Source: Isoperla grammatica (taxonomy: Eukaryota > Arthropoda > Insecta > Plecoptera > Perlodidae). Taken from it: a DNA stretch of 64,000 bases. The stretch is taken from contig OX246746.1 in NCBI GenBank assembly GCA_945910005.1, positions 18,447,779 to 18,511,778 of the forward strand, written 5' to 3'. Of the stretch, positions 1 through 15,612 are shown piece after piece. Under the pieces are notes generated by a model, which saw nothing but the letters and a program-made list of their open reading frames with translations, had not been told where the DNA came from and ran no database searches. The first letter of the stretch is position 1. Every line of letters begins with the position of its first letter. The translations under genes were made by a program, and so were the position numbers.

Positions 1-807
1 AGTTATCTATACTCGTCTATGAGAAAATGTATTAAAAAAATATATTTTTTTGTTATAAATGGAGATTTTTCTTTCCAGCAATAACTGCAACTCATTGTAA
101 AAAAAAAAAAAATAATGGTTTTTAAATTTAATGTTAAAATAACGTCCTAACTGAAATTATCCCCAAATTGAGGCAGTTTTCCTGGGAGTCCAGTTGTCAT
201 CACGACCCATTTTATTGAACACATTTATACCTTGTCACAGTCCAATGTTCACTAAAATCACTTTGAAAAACGTACCCTGCAGCGGAATTATCTATAACAT
301 AAATCCCAATCATCTCTGATATCATTTTCCTTTTATGTCGCATCGCATGTATACACTCCTTTTATTCCCATACAGTGGATGCGTTGAAAATCGGAAAACG
401 AAAGTGCACCTATCACAAGCCTTTGCAATTTGCCGATTCTGCAAGTCAGCTGATGTCAGCAATAAATTGCCACCAGTCCGCGGTCAAGTGTGAATGTGCT
501 TAGATCTAATGTGTTTATACTATTTAAATAATAAATAAACACATCAACGACAAGTGTTAGTGACGCGTAGAACGTATAACGTATACGACTCGTGTTTGAA
601 AAGAAGGAAGAAGCCAACGACAACGTAATGGAATCAATCAGTGAGAATATTGAATACGAGTAGTCTACCATAGTTTCCAGCTAAGAGTAAGAGTACACGA
701 CAAGTGCACTCTGCTATTTACTACACTGCTCGTGGTAGTAATTCATGTATTTATATTCACTATGTATAACAATGCGACGTTAAGCTTGTCATTATGAAAC
801 GATAGAG
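1..807. other. AT-rich non-coding stretch
   Basis: No open frame here has codon structure or splice sites that I would trust. The DNA is AT-rich with short poly-A runs. I see no repeat unit, hairpin or gene in it. Confidence 0.6.
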
Positions 808-1018
808 GTTGTTGAGCGGTAATACATGTGAGAGACTCATAACTTGGGAGCTCGGTGGTTCGATACCGGCCAATGGTAATCCTGAATAAACGTTTTCCGA
901 GGTTTTCCCCTGTCACAAGGCGAATGCTGAAATCCAGTCTTCGGATATACTTCCCAAGTATCCAGACACCCTAATATCTAGTTAGCCACTTGAAGATGGG
1001 CCCATTCAACGATGCCTA
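808..1018 (+). repeat. tRNA-derived SINE, family A, old copy
   Basis: A B-box-like GGTTCGATACC sits at 857-867. It is followed by CCGGCCAATGG, then a body with CCGAGGTTTTCC, AAGGCGAATGCTG and CACTTGAAGATGGGCCCA. The same order of blocks occurs at 25232-25496, 48621-48811, 55453-55707 and 56527-56680. This copy is the most diverged and lacks the usual CGAAAAATTATT tail. The A box is degraded, so transcription by polymerase III is unlikely. Confidence 0.7.
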
Positions 1019-3683
1019 TCACACTCCTTGGATCTGCGCGCACTCATATTAGAACCCATCACTTTGGGCCGCTCTGCATCTTAGTAGATTAATAAAAACG
1101 ACTGTACAAAAATTTCTTCCTATCGGAATTTTAAATTTGTATATGATTATGTTTACATATTCTGAAGAAACTTAAACGCTGTACAGCCAACCGAATTACA
1201 GCAAATAGTTGAAATTTTAAATCATTAATATTAGCGTTTATAGTTTCAAAGCTTTACCAAAAATGTATTTACAAACAGATTTTAGAAAAATCTTCAAATA
1301 AAAAATGTAATTTTAAAATTTACCAAAATAAATGAATCTAGAAATAACAATGTTCCAATTTGCCCCAGATCAGAATGGCTTCTACAAATGGTACGTAATT
1401 CCCACTGCCACACTGACTGTCTATCTAACATTCTAGTATCTAAATCCATGTTGTTGGCCACATCTGATTAAGATGGTGTTCACCCTACATCAGAGATTGT
1501 ATATACATACATCTACCAATAAGAAGCGGATGTGTCAATAATGATAACATAATATTATTGTATTCGTTATTGTCGGTGTGAGTTGCAACGTTTAGTAGGC
1601 CTACGTACAGACCGGGTAAATCAAATTGTAAACAAAAGAGATGAACATTTATTCACAGTCTAAGCGACAGTGGAGATAAGATAAGCTTGTCAAATAGAAG
1701 GTTTGGGTTCGATCATCATTGGAGTATGTTTTTCCCACCAGACAGCGAGCGAGCGAGAGAGAGAGAGAGAGAGGGGCTCAAACTGCATGCACAAACAAAA
1801 GTGTAAGGGTTTCAAGGTTTTCGGGAGATAATTATAACTGTGTGAGATTTGATAATTAAGATTCACCGTGGACAGCGGTAGCATCACTACACCGTTCGCT
1901 CCGCAGTATAACTATAAGTGGTGCCAACTGCTGCAGACAACGCGAAAAAACAAAGCTGCGATTTATGGAAAGGTACGATACATTCAAGCAAAAAACGGAA
2001 TGTAATTTTTCATCCTGAAATTCTTTTCATTTTGGTAGTAGACAATTGCAATGGCATTTTAAGATGCATATAAGCAAATACACTTTTAATAGGATGCCTG
2101 TTGTAGGGCACACAACTGGTATTTTACTAATACTTCTAGGTGTACAACAAGGCATATTAAACTATGTGGGTCGTTGGTGAGGACTATTAATGGAATTCGG
2201 TTATATACATATTAAAATCAGTAAACGCGTCAGATTTGAATTGGGGAGGGTAGTTAATAAAAATATTAAACAATTTTAGATAGACCTTGGCTAGATTTTA
2301 TGTCCGTGGGGCCAATTCTCTTCTTTCTCTCTGACATAAGAAATAATGAATGTACACAAATCATAAATATATAAATAAACAATAAACATAATGAAACACA
2401 ATATTTCGAATGATATCATCAATGAAATGCGACGGTATTGTCACTGTGTTTATTGTTTTCTTGCTGCATTCGTTTTTTGTGTCTTCACCACAAATAAAGT
2501 AAAGGGACTCCCAGCCAGCCGCAGCTTCTCAGAAGCTACATTACACTCACATTTACCATGAATAGAAAATGTGCAATCATCATAATTATGTTTAGACCTT
2601 CAATCAACCAACAAGGTAAATAATAGCCATTTAAAACGCACAAAAGCAAACCCACAACAGTTTTTCTAGCGTACACTTAACTTCTTTGCTGTGGTTTTCG
2701 AAGTTTATTTGTACAATTAGTTGCATATACATGACGGTTGCGCGGCACTGATGTGTCAGTCAGTAGTCATTATTATTGTGTTTACAAGGCGCGTGATTAC
2801 GCAGCAGGCAGAGACTGATAAATTACCCTAATCGTGGATACTTATGTTTCCGAAGTTGGCCTACCGCAAACCACTTTTGTTCGCCATGTTAACATTTCTT
2901 CCCCGCTCAAAAGGACCACCCCAAAAAAAGAACTAATTTTCCGTATTTTCATTTCTCACTAGAAGTGGTTTAATATAATTTCCGTCTTTCAGTTAGAACA
3001 CGCTTGGCTAAAAAGTCTCCATCGGCTTCGTAAGATTTAATGTCTCCTGTCTAAAAAAAAAAAAGACAAACGCTAAATTCCAAGAGCGGTGCCGTCATGA
3101 GAGCAATGATGCGCGCTACTCTGGATGCAAAGTATCCACCATTCAGTCACGCTAGTTACTGCTAGGACCATCAGTTTTTCTTTGTTTATTCTTGCGACCG
3201 CAACATTGTTGCCAAGTTGCCTCTATATACGGGTCCAACCAATCGTCACGAAATTATTTTTGAAACATCTCTGTGGATAACTTAATTAACTATTTCATTG
3301 CATACCAGCAAACCCAATGACCCGAAGAGACTCTATATGGTTTATTTATTTATGTAAAAAATATGACAGGAATGTATTATACATGTCAAGAAACTAATCA
3401 AATCAAATTAAATTAAATTAAAGGCTATAATTAAAAAGAGTAATACGCTTGGATCTTGATAAAAACATTGCAGCTCACAGAGGAACTCAGCGTGTCAAAG
3501 AAAAAAAACTAAGTCTAGTGTTTTAACCATATGCCTAACATTTCACTTCACTAGAATAACAATGAACTAGTTTAGCTGGGTTTGAGACTTGATTGAATGT
3601 TTATGTATGGTTTATAACAAACATCGGTAGGTTGTGCAAATGCTATGAAGTTATATATTGGGACGACGGTGTAATATAGGACT
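1019..3683. other. Non-coding stretch
   Basis: This AT-rich stretch contains a (GA)n run at about 1745-1774, one exact TAGGCCTA at 1596-1603 and short A/T homopolymers. I found no supported exon, RNA gene or mobile element in it. Confidence 0.5.
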
Positions 3684-4113
3684 CAGGGGCGCCCGCGTTA
3701 TTGTTGCCAAGGGGAGGCAATGAAAATTGCAACCGACCTACAACATGTACATTCTAATAACACACTCACTACCCACTACCCAGTACCCATTCACTCCCCC
3801 CCCCCCCCATTCACACTCCCGTACACGCACACCCTTGGTGATCAGATGACCAATTATTGAGATAACTGTAGCCTCATAGGAGAGGACATTGTTGTATATA
3901 GTATTTAAATTAAACTAGAGTTGGCATGAAAATGCATGTACTGCTACACCTAAAACTGTAATTGATCCTATAGTCTCGGCACCAATTAAATTAAATTACA
4001 TTATTATTTCAGTAAAGAAAAAATGTAGAAATAAAAACAATATTATATTGATAGCCACAGCCGCTGCCTCAATAAGTGCCCCCCCCCTCCCCCTCCCCCT
4101 GCGGGCGCCTATG
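3684..4113. mobile_element. Non-autonomous hAT-type transposon, 430 bp
   Basis: The left end reads CAGGGGCGCCCGC and the right end is the reverse complement of CATAGGCGCCCGC, giving 13-bp TIRs with two mismatches. The element is flanked by a perfect 8-bp direct repeat, ATAGGACT, at 3676-3683 and 4114-4121. An 8-bp target duplication with CA...TG ends is the hallmark of the hAT superfamily. The interior has poly-C tracts and no transposase, so it was moved in trans. A similar TIR-like sequence without a partner lies at 6272-6285. Confidence 0.85.
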
Positions 4114-4455
4114 ATAGGACTGTTTAGCCATAGATGGATTTTAGTTACCATAGTTGTAACTTGACCGTTGTTATTTGCATTGTACAATGTACATCCTGCA
4201 GTTCTGACCATGTTGTGATCATCGGTTATCAGTAATCACAACATGGCCAAGAGAATAGTAGTAACATGTGTTTCGATGCAGTTGGACACCCAATAAATTA
4301 GTCAAAACCCACCAATCCACCATTTCATTTGAATGTATCGGTCAGGTTACTTGTGCGACTAATCTGTAGGCCCTATCAGCTTCATACACTATTCATACTT
4401 CTATCAGCTTCATACACTTCGAAGTTGTTTCACGTTTCAATAGTATGCACACAAT
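4114..4455. other. Non-coding stretch with a 12-bp hairpin
   Basis: CCATGTTGTGAT at 4208-4219 is matched by its perfect reverse complement at 4235-4246, leaving a 15-nt loop. No gene or mobile element boundary is visible around it. Confidence 0.6.
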
Positions 4456-4463
4456 TCATGAAG

Positions 4464-4885
4464 CAGTGGCGTATCCAGGATTTTGGAAAGGGGGGGGTTT
4501 TAACTCATATTATAGAGAGTGGAACCAAAAAAAACGGGGGGTCCGGGGGGTTTTTCCCCCCGGAAAAATTATCTCGTGAAGGTAATTTTGGTGCAAATTT
4601 GTGCGTTTTACAGCGGCCAACTGAACTAAAATTAATACATTTCTGGCAACGATTTTGAAAAAAGCTTCAAAGAACAACAATTGAACTGAAGTGTTAATAC
4701 ACAAAAATAGAATTAAAGAGCGATGTGTGTATTTTTAACAAAAACTAATGTCTTTCGTATTTCAAACAAAAATACTGTACATTTATATTTTAATTTTTTT
4801 CAATCCAATGCAATTTCCACTTTTCCTTTGCGAAAGGGGGGGTTTTGTCCCCCCCCCCTCCCCCCCCCCCTTGGATACGCCACTG
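4464..4885. mobile_element. Non-autonomous hAT-type transposon, 422 bp
   Basis: The ends are CAGTGGCGTATCCA and its exact reverse complement (14 bp), followed inward by G-rich and C-rich tracts that extend the pairing imperfectly. A perfect 8-bp target duplication, TCATGAAG, flanks it at 4456-4463 and 4886-4893. The interior is AT-rich and does not code for a transposase. The intact duplication suggests a fairly recent insertion. CAGTGGCG-type ends are familiar from hAT-derived miniature elements in many animals. Confidence 0.88.
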
Positions 4886-4893
4886 TCATGAAG

Positions 4894-6508
4894 TATACCA
4901 ATATATAATATATCAAATTAATGTATTTTTCTACTTCCAAGCTCGGCTTTGTCGAAGTGGCTCATGTACATAGATAGCGTAATAGTTAGTTTTAAAATTC
5001 AATTATGCGCAGTCATGATTCTAAACTGTAACAACATCCTACCTAAATGATTGATCTGTTATTGGTCGTGAGTGCAGCCCTGGCGGGGGGTATAGGAAAC
5101 TAATATAGTATATTGGCAAATCACGTTTAGTTCTCCTTGGAGCGTAACTATAGCATGCATGCGCAATGCCCACAAACACAGCCAACAGACCAACGCGGGG
5201 ATGTTAACAAATGTTTAGATAACGTATATTTACACGGACTGACGCGTCTATGTTAGATATGGTCGGCTAGCGACGTGAAACCGTGACTGCATCATCACAC
5301 GGTATTGTTCAGTTAGTACGGACGGTATATTGGCGATCATGCATGACTTCCTCAACAATGTGCATGCTAAACCGGTATAATACCTGATACCGATACGATA
5401 CCGGTATCAAACAAGTCAGTCGCGTGTGACATCATGTCGTTTATTAGGGGTTATTGATAGTCAGTCGGTTGGTCCAGTTGCGATGCGATACATTTCTCTG
5501 TTGAAAACTTGTGTTAATTGGACGTACGAGGACTAACGGTGGTTTACGCAGATTCTTCTCAGGTTTTTTTTATTATATTTCGACTCCGCCCTGATCTGCT
5601 CGAGGCGTATTTCAGGTCTTGGACCTGGGGAAAAAATTGGAACAGTATCGCATTCATTAAAAAAAGGAAAACGATTTGATTATGTTTGGTTCTATTTTTA
5701 GAGGCTGGGGGAAGGAAGGACGTGTTGTGACCAGGGCAATTACCCTAGTTTCGGCGGTGAGTTAGAATGAGTATTGTTCGCCTCATGGACTTTTACACTC
5801 TATTGATATTATTATTTTTGCAAACTGGCTCGTAGCATAAATTTATTAAATGAATAATGAAACGATTTAAAAAAAACAATATCTGGTTTTATCTTGAAAA
5901 CATTGCGGAACATAACGTTTTAATATATTCACTCGGGGGGAGGGGGGGGGGGGGGGACTTCTGTCAAATACAAAGCAAGTAATATACTAGCCTTCTAGGG
6001 AGTTAGTGCTGTAATTTTGTTTGGTCTACCACCGCGTTTATTTGTCATACTCATATAGTATTTGTTTTTATACAAAATTACCAAATCTATAATTATTTTC
6101 ATAATACAAATTCACATTTTGAGTTGATTATATATATATATTTTGTACCAATAAAGGTTCTACTTCATTTTCTGTAAAAATAAAATGTACATGAATTTTT
6201 TAAAATGATGAGACTGTCAGTGGAATGAAACATACTCGGTGGCTACCCTGCTAGTCTTGTATGCTTGCACGCATAGGGCGCCCGCGGCGTAAAGAAGGGC
6301 TGTGAGCTTTCTAGTTGAACCGCATAGCACAAAGAGAATGTTGAAGTAGTAAGTCTTATTCAAGGCGTGGATCTAGATCACCTTGTTTTTCTGTGGAACA
6401 TCACACATCTCGCAGCACTGCGTGGTGCCTAGAGCGCGCTCGACTGGATGTCTTCGATACACCTGTACTGTGTGTGCATGCGCGACATTACGCGCCATTG
6501 TTATGAGT
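4894..6508. other. Non-coding stretch with poly-G run
   Basis: A run of 15 G occurs at 5942-5956, and an isolated hAT-like terminal sequence, CATAGGGCGCCCGC, lies at 6272-6285 without a visible partner. No exon or RNA gene is supported. Confidence 0.5.
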
Positions 6509-6880
6509 ACACAACTATTCTAACTCAAACCTTCTTTATTATTTTACTTCATTTATTATCATTATATCTATATTATAGATTTATTATTATTTTGTTAGGG
6601 CATGACTATTTTAACTCAAACCTCCTTTAATATTTTATTGTATCTATTATCATTATATCTATATTATATATTTATTATTATTTTGTTAGTGCATGACTAT
6701 TTTAACTCAACACTTCTTTAATATTTTATTGTATCTATTATCATTATATCTATATTATATATTTATTATTATTTTGTTAGGGCATGACTATTTTAACTCA
6801 AACCTCCTTTAATATTTTATTGTATCTATTATCATTATATCTATATTATATATTTATTATTATTTTGTATCTATTTTTTT
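6509..6880 (+). repeat. 91-bp AT-rich tandem repeat, about 4 copies
   Basis: The block beginning CATGACTATTTTAACTCAA recurs at 6601, 6692 and 6783, and a diverged first copy starts near 6509. Each unit ends in an ATT-rich stretch with TATCATTATATCTATATTA. The copies differ by a few substitutions. It is a short minisatellite with no coding content. Confidence 0.85.
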
Positions 6881-9755
6881 ATTTATTTTTTATACTATTT
6901 TATTATTTCTATTTATTGAGTAAATTATAAACAAAACATATAAACGTCTATGTAATCTTATATATTTTTTAAATTGGAGTTCATTGTTGTAAAATTGTTA
7001 AAGTATAGTGTCTGCACGGATAATTAATTATACATATAACATACGTTCGGCTATTTTGTAAATTATTGTACTTTCAAGCCTTGTTCCACAGACACAACCA
7101 TTAGAGTAAAGTTTAGTTCAGTTTTGTATCCCTACATAGACTTAATATTCTTTACCTGAAAGTTCGTTTGGTAATCAATGAATGCTTTTTAAAGAATCCC
7201 ATCTATATATATTCCATATCGTTGTGATTCCACAAACGTTTTATGTGAATTCTTCAACCGCGATTTATGTGGTCGAATTAATCGGCCACACTTGTTATTT
7301 TGAACAATTCAGCCTGTCTGAATTCTGACTAGTTTTTTGCACCGAGTCAAATAACGGTCTAAGAAAACGTTTTTAATTGAATTACATTAAATTGTTGGTT
7401 ACACGAATGGGAAATGAGAAATGACAATCATTGTAAATGAACAGGTATCGATAGTTGTTTCTAAGTATGAAATGGTGACGATTTTGGGGGTAGATCATCA
7501 ACATTCATCCCTTCCCACGGTAAATAAATTTGTGCAGGCATTGCTGAATACATATATAACAAGATCTCAGTTCAGTCAGATGTCTCAGACCCTTTCATTT
7601 GTACGTGTATATACATAACACGTACTAAGGTTATCAATAATGTGTTTCAAGTTATGCAGCAAACTAATCTGCCGGTACTTTTACGCGGCACTTGTCTACT
7701 TTTTTATGCGTTGTGTAGTGCATAGTGCATGTTCTTGCACGTCACTGTGACAACTTGCTATTGATTTACTGACAACCTCTCCTGGCATTGCACCAAATAC
7801 CAACACCGAACACCGTTGGCGCTGGAAGCCATTTTACTGTGTTTCGTTGTGTAGCGTTTATGTTATTGTGGCAATTATTATGTTGGGAGAGCATTTCTAC
7901 ATTAACAACACAGTATGGTTCTTGTACGACAGGCAGAGCAGCTCGCGCGTCAACTGTAAGAAGTATAGCACAGTTTAGCAATAATGCAGATGGTTCAACG
8001 ACAGAGTGGCACAAGTCTTGTCACATCACTGAAGATCAGGAAGATAGGTTCGTCCACTTAGACTTGGAGGTTGATGACCCAACTAATGATACAAGAAATA
8101 CAAATAAAGAGCGATCATTTCTCTACCCTCTATAATTAATTTAAAAGGATTCAATTTAAAAAGTGGATGTAAGCCCATTATGAACTAAGGCAGATCGCAT
8201 AGCATGATTGCCAAGGAACTAGAATGTGCTGAATAGGACAATTTAGATTATTACGTCTGGGTCACACAAAGAACTTAATTTTCTTTCGCCCCATGTTAGG
8301 TACGTTTTGTTATAATAGTTCTTGTGATAACAATAAAGTACCGTTAGCTACTTCAATGTCAGCAAAACGAGCAAGCCAAGGTGACAATACGACAACTATT
8401 AGTAAAACGACTTCCGAGCAACAGTGGCAATTACAAGAGCTGCAATATCATCGCCATCACCAACAAGGAATTGAGAAAACATCATTCGAGATTCAAATGA
8501 TATTACAGATATAAAAGTTAGCTACTGACTTGTGTAAAGATGTAACTTTTTATTTCTGGGAACGTATTTATTATTAATGATTGAAGACCAAGTCCTAGTA
8601 GTCAACGTGGAGGTAATTTGCGTATAGTGGGTGAGGTAGTTTATTATTTACCGATAGCTGGAGACTAATCAGCTTCAACTGTGAGCTGAAACGATTAATA
8701 ATGCAACACTAAGTAATAAATAAGAAAATACTTATTCAATTTTTAGCTTAACTAACAATAATCTAGCACTAATTGCTTTGTAGATCCATAGGTAGCACTA
8801 AACTCATCCAACAAATAAATTAACCTAGAGAAAAGTAATTAGATAACTATTTTGGTGTGTACACACTAAACAATCAAGCGAAGTCAGTCTCGAAGATAGG
8901 CACTGCTTCGTTTTACAGTATTTCAGCAGTTCTCTCTGTTTTGATGACAGAAATCTAGGAAAAAGTTATATTTGCAACACTTACAAGTTCATTTTTGTCA
9001 ACTTGCGCTTTGCAATTATTTATGCCAATTCATCAAAAGCATTTACTCTTTTACATAATTCAAACAAACTTATTCTGTCCTATTTTTAGCTGAACTTGCA
9101 TTTCTGTGTCACTTCTTTGCTAATTTAGGTTTGTAATAACCATTTAATGGCAAAATGAATGTTTTTATGTGTATACAATTTATTTGTTGTGAATCATGTC
9201 GGTTTCAAAAGATTAGGCTATACTAATACTACTCTGGACTCGCTTGCGGCTTGCTTTTTTCGTTACCTACTTTACTAATTTGCGTTTATAAACATTATTT
9301 AAATCTCTACGTTATTCTTAAACCCAGTTGTCACAAAGTCGTGCCCTGTGCTCTAATCTGCTTCTGCCGTAATGGCTGCAATTGATTACGACTCAAGAGC
9401 TGTAGGCCTAAAGAGTCGGGGCATGAAAAGGCAATCATCTTCATCTACTTGCTGTTTAACCCCGCACTGACCTCATCAGAGCAATATTGCAATGCACGTT
9501 GAGTGCGCGAGGCCACCATTTATATGCTGATAGATAAGTAAGTCAGTTAGGAAACGTTATGGGTGGACCAAGTCGTGAACGAGCTTCAACTCTGTCTGTG
9601 TTTACTTGTTAATTATTGCGTATATGGTGGATTCCCAAGGAATTAATGGATGGCTGTTATTTTCAGCGCGTTATAGTGATCAAGTCCTCAGTTTTAAACC
9701 ATGCAATCAATAAGTCCGGGAGGAGGTGATCATTAAAATATTATTACTAGGACCT
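6881..9755. other. Non-coding stretch
   Basis: Two modest open frames (7788-8135 and 8293-8514, plus strand) were examined. They have no recognisable domain and no convincing splice sites. The first contains a dispersed-repeat motif, GTACGACAGGCAGAGC, near 7924, so it is probably chance. One exact TAGGCCTA lies at 9403-9410. Confidence 0.45.
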
Positions 9756-10140
<385 letters not shown>

Positions 10141-10896
10141 ACATAGCCAGAGTTCTGCATTGTGAGTCTAATAAAATAACTCGAGCTGATGTCTTTGTAT
10201 TCTTAGACGTAAACACAGTCACTCAAAAGCCAAAAGTGTAAAAGAAAAACAAAACTATCCCACACCCCTTCGATTGTAGTATCACGAGCACTCGCCTGTA
10301 ACCAGGTAGGTTATGGGTTTCTACCTGTAACCCACTCTTCTTCCTTGTCAATCAATGAGCTTCTTGAGTCCAGTGCACTAGTCACGAGTCCAATCGGAGA
10401 TCTGTTTCCGGCTTGAGTGGACTCAGGAAGCGCGATCTGGTTGTTGCACGGCTACGGCTCCTAGGGCGTTGTTCGTACTAGATCGCATATTCTCAACTAC
10501 AGGTGCTCTGTCTGCTCTCCTCGCATCGTATCGCACTCTTCGACAATCTGGGTTAACATTGGCCCAAATCTGTCAAGACTATTACAACAACTAGCTCCAT
10601 GGTGGAGTCTGACACCTATGCCAGAGACCGTAGACTACTTCTGTTGAGTGGGATCTCGGCTATATTGTCACAGTGAGCGGGATGAGAGGATGCAGATTAT
10701 ATTTTTGTGCGTACGTCAATGTCAAAATTAATAATTTCCATAACCACCACATTCGAAAATTTAATTAATAGAAAACTATTTGCGTTGTCATTTTTTCCTA
10801 CACCTATATGTCAATTTGCATTGCACACATAAATTCCACTTGTGCTTTTTATGTTACAAGCAAACATAACTATGTAATACCAACAATGATAATCGT

Positions 10897-10897
<1 letters not shown>
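10141..10897. other. Non-coding stretch with a degraded tRNA-like segment
   Basis: Around 10277-10345 the DNA reads GTATCACGAGCACTCGCCTG followed by an inverted pair, GTAACCAGGTAGG and GGGTTTCTACC. This looks like a decayed tRNA-type or SINE head. It lacks a good B box and does not fold as a functional tRNA. No exon is supported. Confidence 0.4.
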
Positions 10898-11085
<188 letters not shown>

Positions 11086-11415
11086 AAAAATACAAATAAT
11101 AAAAAAGTATAAATAGTAACTTTATTATAAACATCATAGAAAAAAATCGTAGAACATTTTTCTTTAAAGTTTATATTCAAAGTGGTCCGTCAATTCTCTA
11201 ACTTCAAAAAAATACAAAGTAAATAGTTTGTTTTTTTGTTTTTTTTTTAGAGAGAGTTGAGAAGCTTGCAAGAGTGGACAGACCCACATCACAAGCCATA
11301 GTTGATTACAGCACGTTCCGTGTTGGGTCAGTTCGTGTGCATCTGTGTGGTCGCCCGTACGTAGGACATCCAACCTCGACTAGCACTAGACTCGACACCA
11401 TTGTTTAATGGAAAT

Positions 11416-11580
11416 TGTAAACAGATATAGTAAAAGGTGTAATCTCATGTTACTGTGGAAACACTTTAACCATAATTAGAACACCTGACTTCACGAGCAC
11501 GCTATATTGTGTTGTTGAATGTAAACAGATATAGTAAAAGGTGTAATTTCATTTTACTGAAGAAATATTGAATCATAATT
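11416..11580 (+). repeat. 104-bp imperfect tandem duplication
   Basis: A 26-base block starting TGTAAACAGATATAGTAAAA occurs at 11416 and again at 11520. The second copy continues with a diverged version of the sequence that follows the first. It is a simple local duplication with no coding content. Confidence 0.75.
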
Positions 11581-13538
11581 CTATAGTAGTTCTGCCCGCA
11601 TTATCAGCATTACTCATAGTCATGTCATACCTGAGAAGACAATACCAGTATGTGGACTAGGATCCCAGAGGTTGTGAGTTCGTTTACCGCCACTGACAAG
11701 ATTCAAGAACCTTATATTCATTTATTGTATATATTTGGGTAGAAATGTGGCTTCACAGATTGAACGAATGTAGTCTATGACTTGCTCAGAAGAAGGTTTT
11801 TAAATAATTTTTTCCGTCATGTATACATTAGGTTATTCTTATATATTACCACATATTACCAATCATTATGCCAGAAATAGACTTTTTGTTTGAAAGTTTA
11901 GAGCTAGATATGCTCAGGAATGTCTGTAAATATAAAATGTATTCTTGTTATGTATAAAATAAAGCAGTTATACTTAAAAAAAAAAAGACTTGCCCAATTG
12001 TGTTCAAATCGAGTTGTCATGAAAGAAATGACTGTGGCACATAATAACTTTACAAAATATAGATAAATGTGTACTAGTACTAGACAGAGAATGAAAGAGT
12101 GGCTGATCTTGGTTTCAACATACCTTGCCATTATCACGCATAATCATCCATTTCCATTAAATTAATAACCACGTAATTGCTGCGTAGTCGTATAATACTA
12201 ATTTGCAATACAAGTTCAAGTTCAGTAAGATAACTGAAATTCAGTAGACTCGATCGACCCTGAAGGTGTTTTTCAAGTAAGTAAGGTGCAGTTCAGTTCC
12301 TGTGCACTTCTTGCAGCAGCTAACAATTTGCATTGGAAACTAAACTAGGCGGTGCCCATCACCTTCTTAAAACAGGTATGGACTGTTCTCCATTCAGTTC
12401 GATATGTTTTGGAGCAGACAACTAAAAAATATTAACGTCTTTTAAACACGTATACATATAAATTATAATCGGTTTCTAGTTTCTGCTATTAGCGATGCCA
12501 GCCAGACAAGATCAAGCCTCGTAACTAAGGCACTCCAGCAATCGCTATTGACGTTTTAAATATTAAATAATTAAAATATACTTTCATCCAATGGAATTGG
12601 GTTTGTTGTTTTAAGTGGGCGTATACAGAGCGTTTCTTGTTTTTCAACACCTTTTACTGAGAAATTACAGAATTTTTACCGTCCTTCTACTGATGAACGG
12701 AAACCTATGATGAAAACAGATTGCTGATATCACGGTACATTGTTATTGCTGTCAGTAGGAAATAAAAGTAATCACAATTATTTTCGAGGCTCCGTATTGG
12801 TATGCATGAACAACATATATGCAATATGGAACAATTTAAAACAAAACCATGTGTGGTCCTCATGTGTATAAAAGTTTTGTGACTAAATAGGAAACACATT
12901 AAATAAATACAAATAATATTATTTCCGAATGTTTCATTGTAATCGAATCAGACAACTATGTATTACAGTCACACATTTACAATACTAATACACGGCTGTT
13001 TTGGTATGTTACTATGTTGTAGAATAAGAGGATGATCTAAGCGTATGATGAAACACTTAGTTTGAAACTGTGAAATAAAATGTTGTATTTATCAGCAATT
13101 TACGTGCGGCAAGAAACTGCAATTAGCTGCTCGGCTAAGATTAGAACGCGATTAATGAGTGTTAGAGTGACCTGCAGACCTAGAGTGACCGTGTGCATGG
13201 CCAATACCGGCTCGAAGCGGATAACAATAATTGCAATTGAACTCCGTGATGCATGGACTGATAATTACCGACTATTATTCACAGAAAATAACAGCGAACA
13301 AAATAATTTGGAACAATATCGTTCGTAGGAATTAAATCCGTTAGGAACGAATGAAATTGTTTCTCTCAGGAAGAATATGTCCTGGTTTCCATTGCAATTA
13401 TATGTACACAACACATTCGCACATGCATATTTTTTAAAATTCATAGGCCTAGTAGGGTTTAAATTAATTTAAGAAGTTATGAAAATCCAGTTTTTTAATT
13501 TATAACAAATGCATACAAATATTTATATTTATACTGAC

Positions 13539-13539
<1 letters not shown>
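11581..13539. other. Non-coding stretch
   Basis: A degenerate tRNA-like patch occurs near 11655-11690, and one TAGGCCTA lies at 13444-13451. I see no exon, RNA gene or transposon end with a partner. Confidence 0.5.

Positions 13540-13592
<53 letters not shown>
13540..13592 (+). repeat. (ATT)n microsatellite
   Basis: A pure ATT tract of about 53 bp, separated by a 140-bp unique segment from the larger ATT tract at 13733-13923. Confidence 0.95.
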
Positions 13593-13593
<1 letters not shown>

Positions 13594-13732
13594 GTTATTT
13601 TCTTTCTTCTCTTCTCTCATTTGCACCATCAGGCTCCTCTTGAGCCAAGACGATGCGAGAGTGCACCCTAGGGTGGCGGCCGAAAGATGGTGGTGACAAT
13701 GTAGCTCATAGGCTGAGGACCTTGCGCACGAT

Positions 13733-15122
<1,390 letters not shown>

Positions 15123-15612
15123 GTTCCGGAGAACGAGGCTTGGAGGAACCGGGGCGTGACGTCATAGGAGTACGAGGCTTGGTGGAGGAATCGTGACGTC
15201 ACCTTATACACTAGGGTGCTGCTCGCCCCATAGGCTGGAGTACGAGGCTTGGAGGAACCGGGCCGTGACGTCATAGGAGTACGAGGCTTGGAGGAACCGG
15301 GGCGTGACGTCACAAGAGTACGAGGCTTGGTGGAGGAACCATGACGTCACCTTATACACTAGGGTGCTGCTCGCGCTATAGGCTGGAGTACGAGGCTTGG
15401 AGGAACCGGGGCATGACGTCATAAGAGTACGAGGCTTGGTGGAGGAACCATGACGTCACCTTATACACTAGGGTGCTGCTCGCCCCATAGGCTGGAGTAC
15501 GAGGCTTGGAGGAACCATGACGTCATCTTATACACTAGGGTGCTGTTCGCGCCATAGGCTGGAGTACGAGGCTTGGAGGAACCATGACGTCATCTTATAC
15601 ACTAGGGTACTG
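15123..15612 (+). repeat. Tandem array with nine TGACGTCA (CRE-type) sites
   Basis: Two related unit types alternate. The short unit (about 38 bp) starts GAGTACGAGGCTTGGAGGAA. The longer unit (about 70 bp) adds CTTATACACTAGGGTGCTGC and CATAGGCTG. Every unit contains one exact TGACGTCA: 15157, 15194, 15266, 15305, 15342, 15414, 15451, 15518 and 15585 (start positions). TGACGTCA is the consensus site for CREB/ATF factors. Both strands carry spurious repeat-derived reading frames. Whether the array binds anything is inference. Confidence 0.9.

Noticed and set aside
7788..8514. Open frames of 115 and 73 codons on the plus strand
   Set aside because: No domain, weak start contexts, and a dispersed-repeat motif lies inside the first.
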